Shown: in pieces, positions 16,665 through 23,458 of the stretch
Layout: each line of letters begins with the position of its first letter
How positions within the stretch are numbered: position 1 is the first letter of the stretch
Assembly (NCBI GenBank): GCA_900757195.1
Contig: CAAEMZ010000001.1
Span: 1 to 51,991, forward strand
Length of the DNA: 51,991 bases
Source: Lachnospiraceae bacterium
GTDB lineage: Bacteria > Bacillota > Clostridia > Lachnospirales > Lachnospiraceae
Direction of reading: 5' to 3'
Position numbers and translations under genes: made by a program
The notes under the pieces: generated by a model
The model's database searches: none
Seen by the model: only the letters and a program-made list of their open reading frames with translations
Told to the model about the DNA's origin: nothing

Positions 16665-18098
16665 CTATTCACTGTAATATAATTGTTTTGGACTTTTTGG
16701 CTTATCCGGAATACTCATTTTTATTTGTCCGGCTTCAACCAATGGCATGATATGTTTTTGTATAGCATAGGTCGTGGATGTTAAACCTAAATAGTCACAT
16801 ATTTCCTTTCGGGTTCTCGGTGTCCTGCAAAACAGAACAAGGTTGTTTTCATCCTCCGTTTGTTCTATTTTCTCCTTTGCTTCTTTATAGAACTTAACAA
16901 CGAAGTTTCCTCTTTCTTCAAGGAATTCCGGTGATATAAGATGATATTTTTCTAATTCCTTTCGGATCGTTGGTATTCCGGAGTATCTATTCTCCGTAAT
17001 TCCTAATACTTCAAGTTCCGATGCCAGCACCGGGTTTCTTGTATCCGGCTGCACTTTTCCTAATTGATCTATACGGATTCTCCCATATAACCCCCCTGGA
17101 TTATGAATCTCTATTCGATTATCAAACATCAGAATCTGTATTGGCATCCCTTCTGTATGGATACTATAATCGCGATGTACCAAAGCATTAATCACAGCTT
17201 CCCTTATTGCGGTAATCGGATAATCTGTGCGGTCATCCCTCATTCCTGTCTCCGGATTTATAATCGTTCTGGTACGCATATTTTTCTTTACAAATCTTAT
17301 TGCACCATTCAACATATCTGCAATATTACCTTCAATGCGCTGATTATCCAAAAAACGTTCGCCATTCTCTCCTAAATCCCCTATTTCGTTACCCGGCACA
17401 ACAATTGCCGTTATACATAGCTGCGGGAAATATGCCTGCGGATACGGGCTAAATACCATCGTTGCACTCAATGTGATCTCATCATTCCGCTTAATGCTCA
17501 TAAGATCATAAATTGCCTCCGTGTTCATCCCTGAAAAATTTGGCTTTCCATCCTTTAAGGCGTTGATATATGTTTCTAATAGCTGTTGATTCAAAGATGT
17601 TAATGATACTCTGCTTACACCTCGAATGTCATCCTGATATTTCTTACGATAAGCTTCATAGCTGTACACTTCATATTCTGTCATCGGTTCATCGCTGTCA
17701 CCGACCCTTGTATATGCTCCCTTTACTCTTCCTTTTCCCTGGTAGAAGCAAGGTCTCTCTGTCAGATCAACGCCCGGTATTTCAGCAGAAACAAAATATT
17801 TGCCATTTTTTTCAACAACGGTTAACAGTGGACGTACTTTGGGCTCCATTTGTAAACACTGCTCATTTATTTTTTTTTGAATATCCTGTGGATCATAAAC
17901 GCCAACTTCTTTATAATTGTTTTTTTCATCTATTCCAAAATAAATCACGCCGCCTTCATCTTGATTCGAAAAACTGGACAAAGTATCATAAAGTCTTGTT
18001 GGGCATCCTTTTTCTGCACTTTTTAACTCAACAATTTGAGATTCGCACTTCATTAATTGAATCTGATTTAACTTTTCATATAATTCTTCACTTGTCAT
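16665..18098 (-). CDS. AlbA_2/Schlafen-type ATP-binding protein with C-terminal winged helix
   Basis: 477 residues from ATG 18098, with GGAGG 8 bases upstream. Residues near 25-60 (VELKSAEKGCP, TLSSFSNQDEGGVIYFGI) are the AlbA_2 domain, formerly AAA_4, shared with Schlafens. The middle block AVINALVHRDYSIHTEG with MFDNRIEIHNPGGLYG is the associated ATPase-like fold. The end (RTRKEICDYLGLTSTTYAIQ) is a winged helix of the kind that binds DNA. Such proteins are common on mobile elements, and some act in phage defence or as regulators; no function can be fixed here. By eye it is more AT-rich than its neighbours, and it lies directly behind an integrase remnant at tRNA-Arg, which supports arrival by transfer. 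Confidence 0.82.
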   Translation of the reverse strand: MTSEELYEKLNQIQLMKCESQIVELKSAEKGCPTRLYDTLSSFSNQDEGGVIYFGIDEKNNYKEVGVYDPQDIQKKINEQCLQMEPKVRPLLTVVEKNGKYFVSAEIPGVDLTERPCFYQGKGRVKGAYTRVGDSDEPMTEYEVYSYEAYRKKYQDDIRGVSRVSLTSLNQQLLETYINALKDGKPNFSGMNTEAIYDLMSIKRNDEITLSATMVFSPYPQAYFPQLCITAIVVPGNEIGDLGENGERFLDNQRIEGNIADMLNGAIRFVKKNMRTRTIINPETGMRDDRTDYPITAIREAVINALVHRDYSIHTEGMPIQILMFDNRIEIHNPGGLYGRIRIDQLGKVQPDTRNPVLASELEVLGITENRYSGIPTIRKELEKYHLISPEFLEERGNFVVKFYKEAKEKIEQTEDENNLVLFCRTPRTRKEICDYLGLTSTTYAIQKHIMPLVEAGQIKMSIPDKPKSPKQLYYSE

Positions 18099-18124
18099 TT
18101 TAGTTCCTCCATCTTCTATTTTAG

Positions 18125-18153
18125 ATTCTATCACTATCTTAAATTTTATTCAA
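18125..18153 (-). promoter_or_regulatory. Candidate promoter of the AlbA_2 gene
   Basis: Minus strand TTGAAT, 17 bases, TAGAAT, 27 bases before the ATG at 18098. The -35 overlaps the stop codon of the integrase remnant, so the gene has its own promoter now that the upstream part is lost. Confidence 0.5.
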
Positions 18154-18328
18154 GGAACTCAAATAATATTCTTAAACATCTAAAAAATGCTTCTTCAAAT
18201 AACTCTGCATTTTCCCTTCTGTCATCATCTAGAATACGAGAATACACATCTGTCTCCATATTGACCTGCGCATGACCAGAATCACCCTGCACCGCTTTAA
18301 TATCTCCACCATTTAATTTCAGTTTGAA
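18146..18328 (-). pseudogene. Tyrosine recombinase (integrase), C-terminal remnant
   Basis: The minus strand from 18328 to the TAA at 18146-18148 is open with no usable start and reads FKLKLNGGDIKAVQGDSGHA, then VNMETDVYSRILDDDRR and NAELFEEAFFR. This is the C-terminal end of a phage or transposon tyrosine integrase: the GH of the catalytic HxxR/H region and the nucleophilic Tyr in VYSRIL are recognisable. An in-frame stop precedes it, and upstream sequence runs straight into the terminator of tRNA-Arg, so the N-terminal 300 or so residues are gone. Integrases of this type insert into tRNA 3' ends, which matches the 81-bp distance to tRNA-Arg. Confidence 0.8.
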
Positions 18329-18356
18329 TTACAACAAAAGTAAAATTCTCACTCAA

Positions 18357-18401
18357 AAAGCGGAGGCCCACTGTCACATAAGTAACGTGCGCCTCCGCTT
18401 T
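18357..18401 (-). terminator. Intrinsic terminator downstream of tRNA-Arg
   Basis: An 11-bp perfect stem, AAAGCGGAGGC with GCCTCCGCTTT, encloses a 23-base loop; the minus strand continues with T residues. It begins 8 bases beyond the tRNA 3' end. Confidence 0.8.
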
Positions 18402-18408
18402 AATTCAG

Positions 18409-18482
18409 CGTTCCCGACGGGATTCGAACCCACGACCTACCGCTTAGGAGGCGGTCGCTCTATCCTGCTGAGCTACGGAAAC
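18409..18482 (-). tRNA. tRNA-Arg (anticodon CCT)
   Basis: 74 bases without encoded CCA. The acceptor stem GTTTCCG/CGGGAAC closes with one U-G pair; the D arm is GCTCAGCAGGATAGAGC; the anticodon stem ACCGC/GCGGT presents loop CTCCTAA, giving anticodon CCT, which reads AGG; the T loop is TTCGAAT. It lies 59 bp after the DUF3881 gene on the same strand. The single U-G pair in the acceptor stem is compatible with an element having replaced the 3' half during integration. Confidence 0.95.
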
Positions 18483-18541
18483 ATTTTTAAATTTATCCTT
18501 ATCACGCGCAGCCTGACGGAAGCGCGTTCATAAACGGGCAT

Positions 18542-19429
18542 TTACATTCCCATAAAATCAACGGTTCCCTGAATCCAGACGCTGCCTCGGAAACGGCGCC
18601 CCGGAAGAGGTTCTCCGTATAAATCATTTTTATTGATACATATATCTAAAATCAAATCGTTACATTCCAGAGACAAAATATAAATACTTTCCTCTGTCAA
18701 TGTATTCTGAACCAGTTCCACACTGAGGATATCTCCCATGACTGAATACTGATCGCAGGCAATGCCGTAAGGCATAAAGTAAGATTCGACGATGGTCAGG
18801 ACATCTTCCTGTTTTGCACGGCGGCTAATCAATGCATACGTATCGATGTCTTCCAGCGTAAGGCTCTCGATGGCATCCTGGTCGCCCTCTCTGGCCGCAG
18901 CGATCATCCGGTCACGTTTAACACGCTCATCCTGTTTTCGCTGAACGTCCTCTTCGGTTTTCATCAACGGAAGAATCACTTTTCCGGAAATGGATAATCC
19001 GGACAAATACACCGGCGCATAAAATAAAGAGCCTTTATGGAATTCCAGATAATCGATATAATCCGCCATATTGAGCAGATGAAAAATCAGAGACACGCCG
19101 ACTTTGACATTATCACATATTCCCGAATATCCGTCTCTGTCCGCCTGTTTCTCGATAGTCACTTCTTCCTTTAGTGTACAGTTTTTTCCACGAAAATAAG
19201 GAAAATAATAGTCCATATGAAACTGGCCGTCTTCGTCATATTCGCCCCGGACACTGATGCCCATGCGTCTTGCAAAATCCTTAACCTTTTCTCCAAAGGC
19301 TGCCTCCGCATCTTCCCGGGAAGAAACATATTCGGATGTTGGACGGAGCATCACAAGATTCAGGATATCCCTGACATCCTTATTCTTTTTTAATCCGCTG
19401 AAACCTATTGCCCGTAAATAATCGTGCAT
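18542..19429 (-). CDS. DUF3881 family protein
   Basis: 295 residues with the conserved opening MHDYLRAIGFSGLKK of DUF3881, a cytoplasmic family that I know mainly from Lachnospiraceae. No catalytic motif, signal peptide or membrane helix can be seen. A charged segment, KTEEDVQRKQDERVKRDRMI, followed by an acid-rich helix near the middle suggests a helical linker between two alpha/beta halves. GGAGG precedes the ATG. It follows serS by 80 bp, with a perfect stem-loop in the gap, and tRNA-Arg follows it. The function is unknown; co-expression with serS is plausible because no terminator separates them. Confidence 0.82.
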   Translation of the reverse strand: MHDYLRAIGFSGLKKNKDVRDILNLVMLRPTSEYVSSREDAEAAFGEKVKDFARRMGISVRGEYDEDGQFHMDYYFPYFRGKNCTLKEEVTIEKQADRDGYSGICDNVKVGVSLIFHLLNMADYIDYLEFHKGSLFYAPVYLSGLSISGKVILPLMKTEEDVQRKQDERVKRDRMIAAAREGDQDAIESLTLEDIDTYALISRRAKQEDVLTIVESYFMPYGIACDQYSVMGDILSVELVQNTLTEESIYILSLECNDLILDICINKNDLYGEPLPGRRFRGSVWIQGTVDFMGM

Positions 19430-19456
19430 CCCGACCTCCGATTTATGTGAACCTCA

Positions 19457-19486
19457 GGGATGTATATATGAATATATATACATCCC
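19457..19486. promoter_or_regulatory. Perfect 13-bp stem-loop between serS and DUF3881
   Basis: GGGATGTATATAT and ATATATACATCCC pair fully around a four-base loop. No T tract follows on either strand, so it is not a standard terminator. It sits about 20 bases upstream of the DUF3881 ribosome binding site and could be an RNA processing or stability element, or a protein operator. Confidence 0.55.
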
Positions 19487-19509
19487 AAGGCTGCTCCTGT
19501 TTTAGAATC

Positions 19510-20787
19510 TTATTTAATAACTTCCATACCACCCATATATGGGATCAATACTTCCGGCACACGGATGCTGCCGTCGGCCTGCTGATAATTTTCCAGAATT
19601 GCTGCCGTCGTACGTCCGACAGCCACGCCGCTTCCGTTCAGTGTATGGACAAATTTTGCTTTATCCTTCACACTGTCTTTATATTTTATATTCGCACGGC
19701 GCGCCTGGAATTCTTCAAAGTTACTGCAGCTTGAAATTTCCACATATCTGCCGTAGCTTGGCATCCATACTTCAATATCATATTTCATAGCTGCTGTAAA
19801 TCCAAGGTCACCGATACAGATTTTAACAACCCGGTAAGGCAGTCCCAGACGCTGAAGAACATCTTCTGCATCTCTCGTAAGTTTTTCCAGTTCATCATAA
19901 GAGTCTTCCGGTTTTGTAAACTTAACAAGCTCAACTTTATTGAACTGGTGCTGACGGATCAGACCACGGGTATCTCTTCCGGCAGAACCTGCTTCCGCAC
20001 GGAAACAAGCCGTATAAGCCACATGCTTGATCGGAAGTTTATTACCATCCAGAATGGATTCTCTATACATATTTGTTACAGGTACCTCTGCGGTCGGAAT
20101 CAGAAAATATTCTTTTCCGTCTCCGGTAACCTTATAGGCATCTTCCTCAAATTTCGGAAGCTGACCGGTTCCTGTCATGCTTTCACGGCTTACCATATAT
20201 GGTGCGAAAATTTCTTCATAACCATGCTCTTTTGTATGTGTATCCAGGAAGAAATTTGTGATGGCGCGTTCCAGTCTTGCGCCGGCTCCGCGGTAAAATG
20301 TAAAGCGGGCCCCTGTTGTCTTCGCTGCAGTTTCAGGATCGAGAATACCTAAATCAGCGCCCAGATCCCAATGTGCTTTTGGCTCAAAATCAAATTTTGT
20401 CGGCTCGGAAAAACGACGGATCTCCACATTATCCGCATCGGTATCACCGGCAGGGACCGTCGGGTTCGGAATATTCGGAATCGTGAGCATATAAGCATTC
20501 AGCTCGGCATCCACTGCATTTACCTGGGCATCCAGACCTTTAATGCGTTCAGAAAGTTTTTTCATTTCTTCCATAACAGCAGTGACATCTTCTCCGGCCT
20601 TTTTAAGCTGAGGAATCTTTTTAGAAGTTACATTCTGCTGATTTTTCAACTGCTCCACCTCTGCCAGCAGTTCCCGTCTTTTTTCATCCATTGATTTAAA
20701 CTTGGATAAATCAAAATCCTCATTACGTGTTGCGAGAGCTTTTTCAACTTCTTCAAAATTGTTTCTTAATAACTTAATATCAAGCAT
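19510..20787 (-). CDS. serS: Seryl-tRNA synthetase
   Basis: 425 residues, class II synthetase. The N-terminal 100 residues are the two-helix antiparallel coiled coil that grips the long variable arm of tRNA-Ser (EVEQLKNQQNVTSKKIPQLK is part of it). Motif 2 is FRAEAGSAGRDTRGLIRQHQ and motif 3 is SGVAVGRTTAAILENYQ. It charges tRNA-Ser with serine using ATP. The starting MLDIKLLRNNFEEVEKAL is the usual SerS N-terminus, and AAGAGGAGG stands before the ATG. The 200-bp upstream gap was checked for a T-box leader; no AGGGTGGNACCGCG-like element was seen. Confidence 0.97.
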   Translation of the reverse strand: MLDIKLLRNNFEEVEKALATRNEDFDLSKFKSMDEKRRELLAEVEQLKNQQNVTSKKIPQLKKAGEDVTAVMEEMKKLSERIKGLDAQVNAVDAELNAYMLTIPNIPNPTVPAGDTDADNVEIRRFSEPTKFDFEPKAHWDLGADLGILDPETAAKTTGARFTFYRGAGARLERAITNFFLDTHTKEHGYEEIFAPYMVSRESMTGTGQLPKFEEDAYKVTGDGKEYFLIPTAEVPVTNMYRESILDGNKLPIKHVAYTACFRAEAGSAGRDTRGLIRQHQFNKVELVKFTKPEDSYDELEKLTRDAEDVLQRLGLPYRVVKICIGDLGFTAAMKYDIEVWMPSYGRYVEISSCSNFEEFQARRANIKYKDSVKDKAKFVHTLNGSGVAVGRTTAAILENYQQADGSIRVPEVLIPYMGGMEVIK

Positions 20788-20945
20788 GTCTTTTCCTCCT
20801 CTTTGGATATTGCCCCTAAAAAATAAAACTAACTGATATTATATAATAGACATATCCTTTTTGCAAGTTAATATACTTCAAGTTTCTAAATTTTTCCAAT
20901 TTGCCGCTTTGTGTTTTGTATATTTATTCATTTATACATTAACAT

Positions 20946-20979
20946 AAAAAATGCAGCAGATATTCTCCGCTGCATTTTT
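20946..20979 (-). terminator. Intrinsic terminator after the DUF4446 gene
   Basis: AAAATGCAGC pairs with GCTGCATTTT around an 11-base loop, with T residues following on the minus strand. It ends the parA-parB-DUF4446 transcript 13 bp past the last stop. Confidence 0.8.
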
Positions 20980-20991
20980 CAATCGCTTTTA

Positions 20992-21510
20992 TTATTCATT
21001 TCCCATGCTGTACTGCATCGCCATATTTAAAGCTTCTTCTTCTTCATCGCCCAATGGTAAATAGGATTCGCCTTTAATGATTTCCTTAATATAGCTATAA
21101 CATCCTTCTTTGCTGTAAATCGAATTAATAATAAATCCATCATTCCGGTAATTCAGCATCGCATAGGCAAAACTCAGTTTTCCTCCCATCTCTTTAAAGG
21201 CATCGTATTTCACGATACCAATCTTCTGATAGGACCGTCCTGAACTTTTTTCCAGTCTGAGCAGACGTTCATTCAAAGAATTATTCACATCTTCGATGTT
21301 ATTTAATGAAGCCAGCTTATTCTCAAGCGCTTCATCCAGAGATTTCGCGCCTCTGCCGCCGCGCATAAAAGCTCTGTATTTTTTATCCAGTTGATTCTGC
21401 TTTTTATGTAACTGAAATATATAAATGAGCATCAACAACATCAAAACCAACATTCCGATAATTAAAATGCCCGGATCAAACTTTAATCCCGCTAAAATTT
21501 TACTCTCCAT
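20992..21510 (-). CDS. DUF4446 family membrane protein
   Basis: 172 residues: one N-terminal membrane helix (GILIIGMLVLMLLMLIYIF), then a coiled-coil-like stretch (LENKLASLNNIEDVNNSLNE) and a small C-terminal domain starting YQKIGIVKYDAFKEMGGKLS, which is the DUF4446 core. The gene starts only 2 bp after parB, and this family very often follows parAB in Clostridia, so a role linked to chromosome segregation or origin positioning at the membrane is an attractive but unproven inference. AGGTGG precedes the ATG. Confidence 0.85.
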   Translation of the reverse strand: MESKILAGLKFDPGILIIGMLVLMLLMLIYIFQLHKKQNQLDKKYRAFMRGGRGAKSLDEALENKLASLNNIEDVNNSLNERLLRLEKSSGRSYQKIGIVKYDAFKEMGGKLSFAYAMLNYRNDGFIINSIYSKEGCYSYIKEIIKGESYLPLGDEEEEALNMAMQYSMGNE

Positions 21511-21512
21511 AC

Positions 21513-22487
21513 TTATCCCACCTGTTTTACTGATTCAATCAAATCAATAATCCTTTCCAGTTCATCATTCGAGTAATATTCAATCTCAATTTTTCCTTTT
21601 TTATAGTTTCGGCTTCGTATAGCGACCTTTGTCCCGATAATGGATTTCATGCGTTCTTCCAACTGTCCGTAAATGGTTTCCATCTGGCTGAAATCCTTTT
21701 TCTTCGTTTTTTCATCCGAATCCTTTTCTTCCAGTTTTTTCAAGTAATCCCTTACTAACTTTTCCGTTTCACGAACACTCATCTTATTATCAAAAACCGT
21801 CATAGCCATTCCATACTGTTCTTCTTTATCTTCAATCGCAAGCAATGCTCTGGCGTGACCGCCACTAATCATATCATCAATGACCATCTTCTGTACCCGC
21901 TCGTCCAATTTCAAAAGACGGAGAGCATTCGTTACTGCTGTACGGCTTTTTGAAACCTTTTGAGCCGCTTCGTCCTGTTTTAAGCCAAACTCATCAATAA
22001 GTCTCCGGTAGGCCTCAGCCTCTTCAATCGGATTCAAATCCTCCCGCTGAAGATTTTCAACAATTGCAATCTCCATAGACTCCTTATTATCATATTCCTT
22101 AATGATTACCGGAACTTCCTTCAATCCGGCAATTCTGGCTGCGCGCCACCGACGTTCCCCAACCACGATTTCATAATAATCATTATTTTTCTTTACCACG
22201 ATTGGCTGAATCAGCCCATACTGTTTAATGGATTCCGCCAGTTCCTGAAGTGCATCTTCATCAAACTTCTTTCTCGGCTGCATACGGTTTGGTTCGATTT
22301 CATCAATTTTCATCCGAACATCGACCGGTTTTTCAACAACCTTTTCTATAATTTTTTCTACCGGTTTCTCTACAACCTTCTCTACAACTTTTTCTACAAT
22401 CTTTTCCTTATCGGCCTCTTTTTTTACCGAAGGTGCAATTAAAGCATCAATTCCTTTACCTAATCCGCCTTTTTTACGAGTTGCCAT
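21513..22487 (-). CDS. parB: Chromosome partitioning protein ParB/Spo0J
   Basis: 324 residues from ATG 22487; a TTG at 22496 is too near the AAAGGA to be used. The N-terminal KKGGLGKGIDALI is the ParA-contacting motif. A repetitive, charged linker follows at 30-54 (EKVVEKVVEKPVEKIIEK), which is unusual. The CTP-binding ParB/Srx domain includes VGERRWRAARIAG; the helix-turn-helix is KVSKSRTAVTNALRLL, and SGGHARALLAI follows. The C-terminal 40 residues dimerise. ParB loads at parS as a CTP-dependent clamp and spreads. Two parS sites lie just upstream of parA. The parB start is 30 bp after parA. Confidence 0.96.
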   Translation of the reverse strand: MATRKKGGLGKGIDALIAPSVKKEADKEKIVEKVVEKVVEKPVEKIIEKVVEKPVDVRMKIDEIEPNRMQPRKKFDEDALQELAESIKQYGLIQPIVVKKNNDYYEIVVGERRWRAARIAGLKEVPVIIKEYDNKESMEIAIVENLQREDLNPIEEAEAYRRLIDEFGLKQDEAAQKVSKSRTAVTNALRLLKLDERVQKMVIDDMISGGHARALLAIEDKEEQYGMAMTVFDNKMSVRETEKLVRDYLKKLEEKDSDEKTKKKDFSQMETIYGQLEERMKSIIGTKVAIRSRNYKKGKIEIEYYSNDELERIIDLIESVKQVG

Positions 22488-22517
22488 ACTGTTCAAATCC
22501 TTTCTTCTGCCTGTTCA

Positions 22518-23285
22518 TCATTCATTTTCATAGTTTATAACTTCTTCTGCAAGCAGTCTGTATGCTTCTGCTCCGGTGGAACGGGTATCATACATATTGA
22601 TTGGCATACCGTAGCTCGGCGCCTCTGCAAGCCGAACATTTCTCGGAATAATCGTCTTATAGATGTTTCTGTCTAAATTTTCTTTAACATTTTCTACAAC
22701 CTGTAAAGACAAATTTGTTCGTCCGTCAAACATTGTAAAGACAACGCCTTCAATCTGTAAGTTTTCATTCAATCGCTCTTTAATCAGATCAATCGTATGT
22801 ATTAATTGTGTCAGACCTTCCAGTGCATAATATTCACACTGAATCGGAACTAATACGGTATCTGAAGTCGTCATTGCATTAATTGTGAGCAAATTCAATG
22901 ATGGCGGGCAATCAATAACTACAAAATCATATTTTGCTTTTACCGAATCAATTTTTTGTTTTAAAAGGTATTCCTTATTTTCTATTGAAATCAATTCTAC
23001 CTCTGCACCGGAAAGATTAATATTTGACGCAATAACATCCAATCCTTCCATAACTGATGGGTAAATACATTCCTCAACAGAAATATCATCCAAAAGTAAT
23101 TCATATACCGTATTTTCAACTGAATTTTTATCTATTCCAAGTCCACTCGTTGTATTTCCCTGTGGGTCCATATCTATCGTTAATACTTTTTGGCCCATTT
23201 CAGCTAAAGAAGCAGATAAATTTATGGATGTCGTCGTTTTTCCAACGCCGCCTTTTTGATTTGCAACTGCAATTATCCTTCCCAT
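22518..23285 (-). CDS. parA: Chromosome partitioning ATPase ParA/Soj
   Basis: 255 residues from ATG 23285, with AAGGAG 6 bases upstream. The deviant Walker A motif in MGRIIAVANQKGGVGKTTT carries both lysines; the Walker B-like LTIDMDPQGN and FVVIDCPPSLNLL follow. This is the short Soj-type protein without an N-terminal DNA-binding domain. It binds nucleoid DNA as an ATP dimer and, with ParB, separates newly replicated origins; Soj also regulates DnaA in Bacillus. It leads an operon with parB and the DUF4446 gene. Confidence 0.96.
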   Translation of the reverse strand: MGRIIAVANQKGGVGKTTTSINLSASLAEMGQKVLTIDMDPQGNTTSGLGIDKNSVENTVYELLLDDISVEECIYPSVMEGLDVIASNINLSGAEVELISIENKEYLLKQKIDSVKAKYDFVVIDCPPSLNLLTINAMTTSDTVLVPIQCEYYALEGLTQLIHTIDLIKERLNENLQIEGVVFTMFDGRTNLSLQVVENVKENLDRNIYKTIIPRNVRLAEAPSYGMPINMYDTRSTGAEAYRLLAEEVINYENE

Positions 23286-23320
23286 ATCATTCTCCTTTTT
23301 TATTCGTTTCTGCATTTACC

Positions 23321-23349
23321 AGTATACCACTTCGCGGCGTGTTATTCCA
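23321..23349 (-). promoter_or_regulatory. Candidate parA operon promoter
   Basis: Minus strand TGGAAT, 17 bases, TATACT, with TGG before the -10 giving an extended -10. The -35 is weak. It lies between the parS palindrome and parA. Confidence 0.45.
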
Positions 23350-23374
23350 GAGAAAGAAGTATGAAAATTTTGTA

Positions 23375-23414
23375 AACCAAAAAGGATGTTTCACGTGAAA
23401 CATCCTTTTTGGTT
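23375..23414. repeat. parS: 40-bp perfect palindrome containing parS site 1
   Basis: The 16-bp parS TGTTTCACGTGAAACA at 23387-23402 matches the Firmicutes consensus exactly. The symmetry extends 12 bases further on each side (AACCAAAAAGGA outward-left, TCCTTTTTGGTT outward-right), so 40 bases are self-complementary with no loop. As RNA this would fold into a strong hairpin between argS and parA, so it may also act as a terminator. Confidence 0.93.
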
Positions 23415-23433
23415 AAATCAACTCTATTTTTTA

Positions 23434-23449
23434 TGTTTCACGTGAAACA
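23434..23449. promoter_or_regulatory. parS: parS site 2
   Basis: A second exact TGTTTCACGTGAAACA, centred 47 bp from the first and within a 22-bp palindrome (23431-23452). It ends 9 bp from the argS stop. ParB should nucleate here. Confidence 0.95.
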
Positions 23450-23458
23450 TAATGTTTT

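Noticed and set aside
20788..20945. Possible T-box leader of serS
   Set aside because: No AGGGTGGNACCGCG-like antiterminator core or specifier-loop layout is present in the 160-bp gap.
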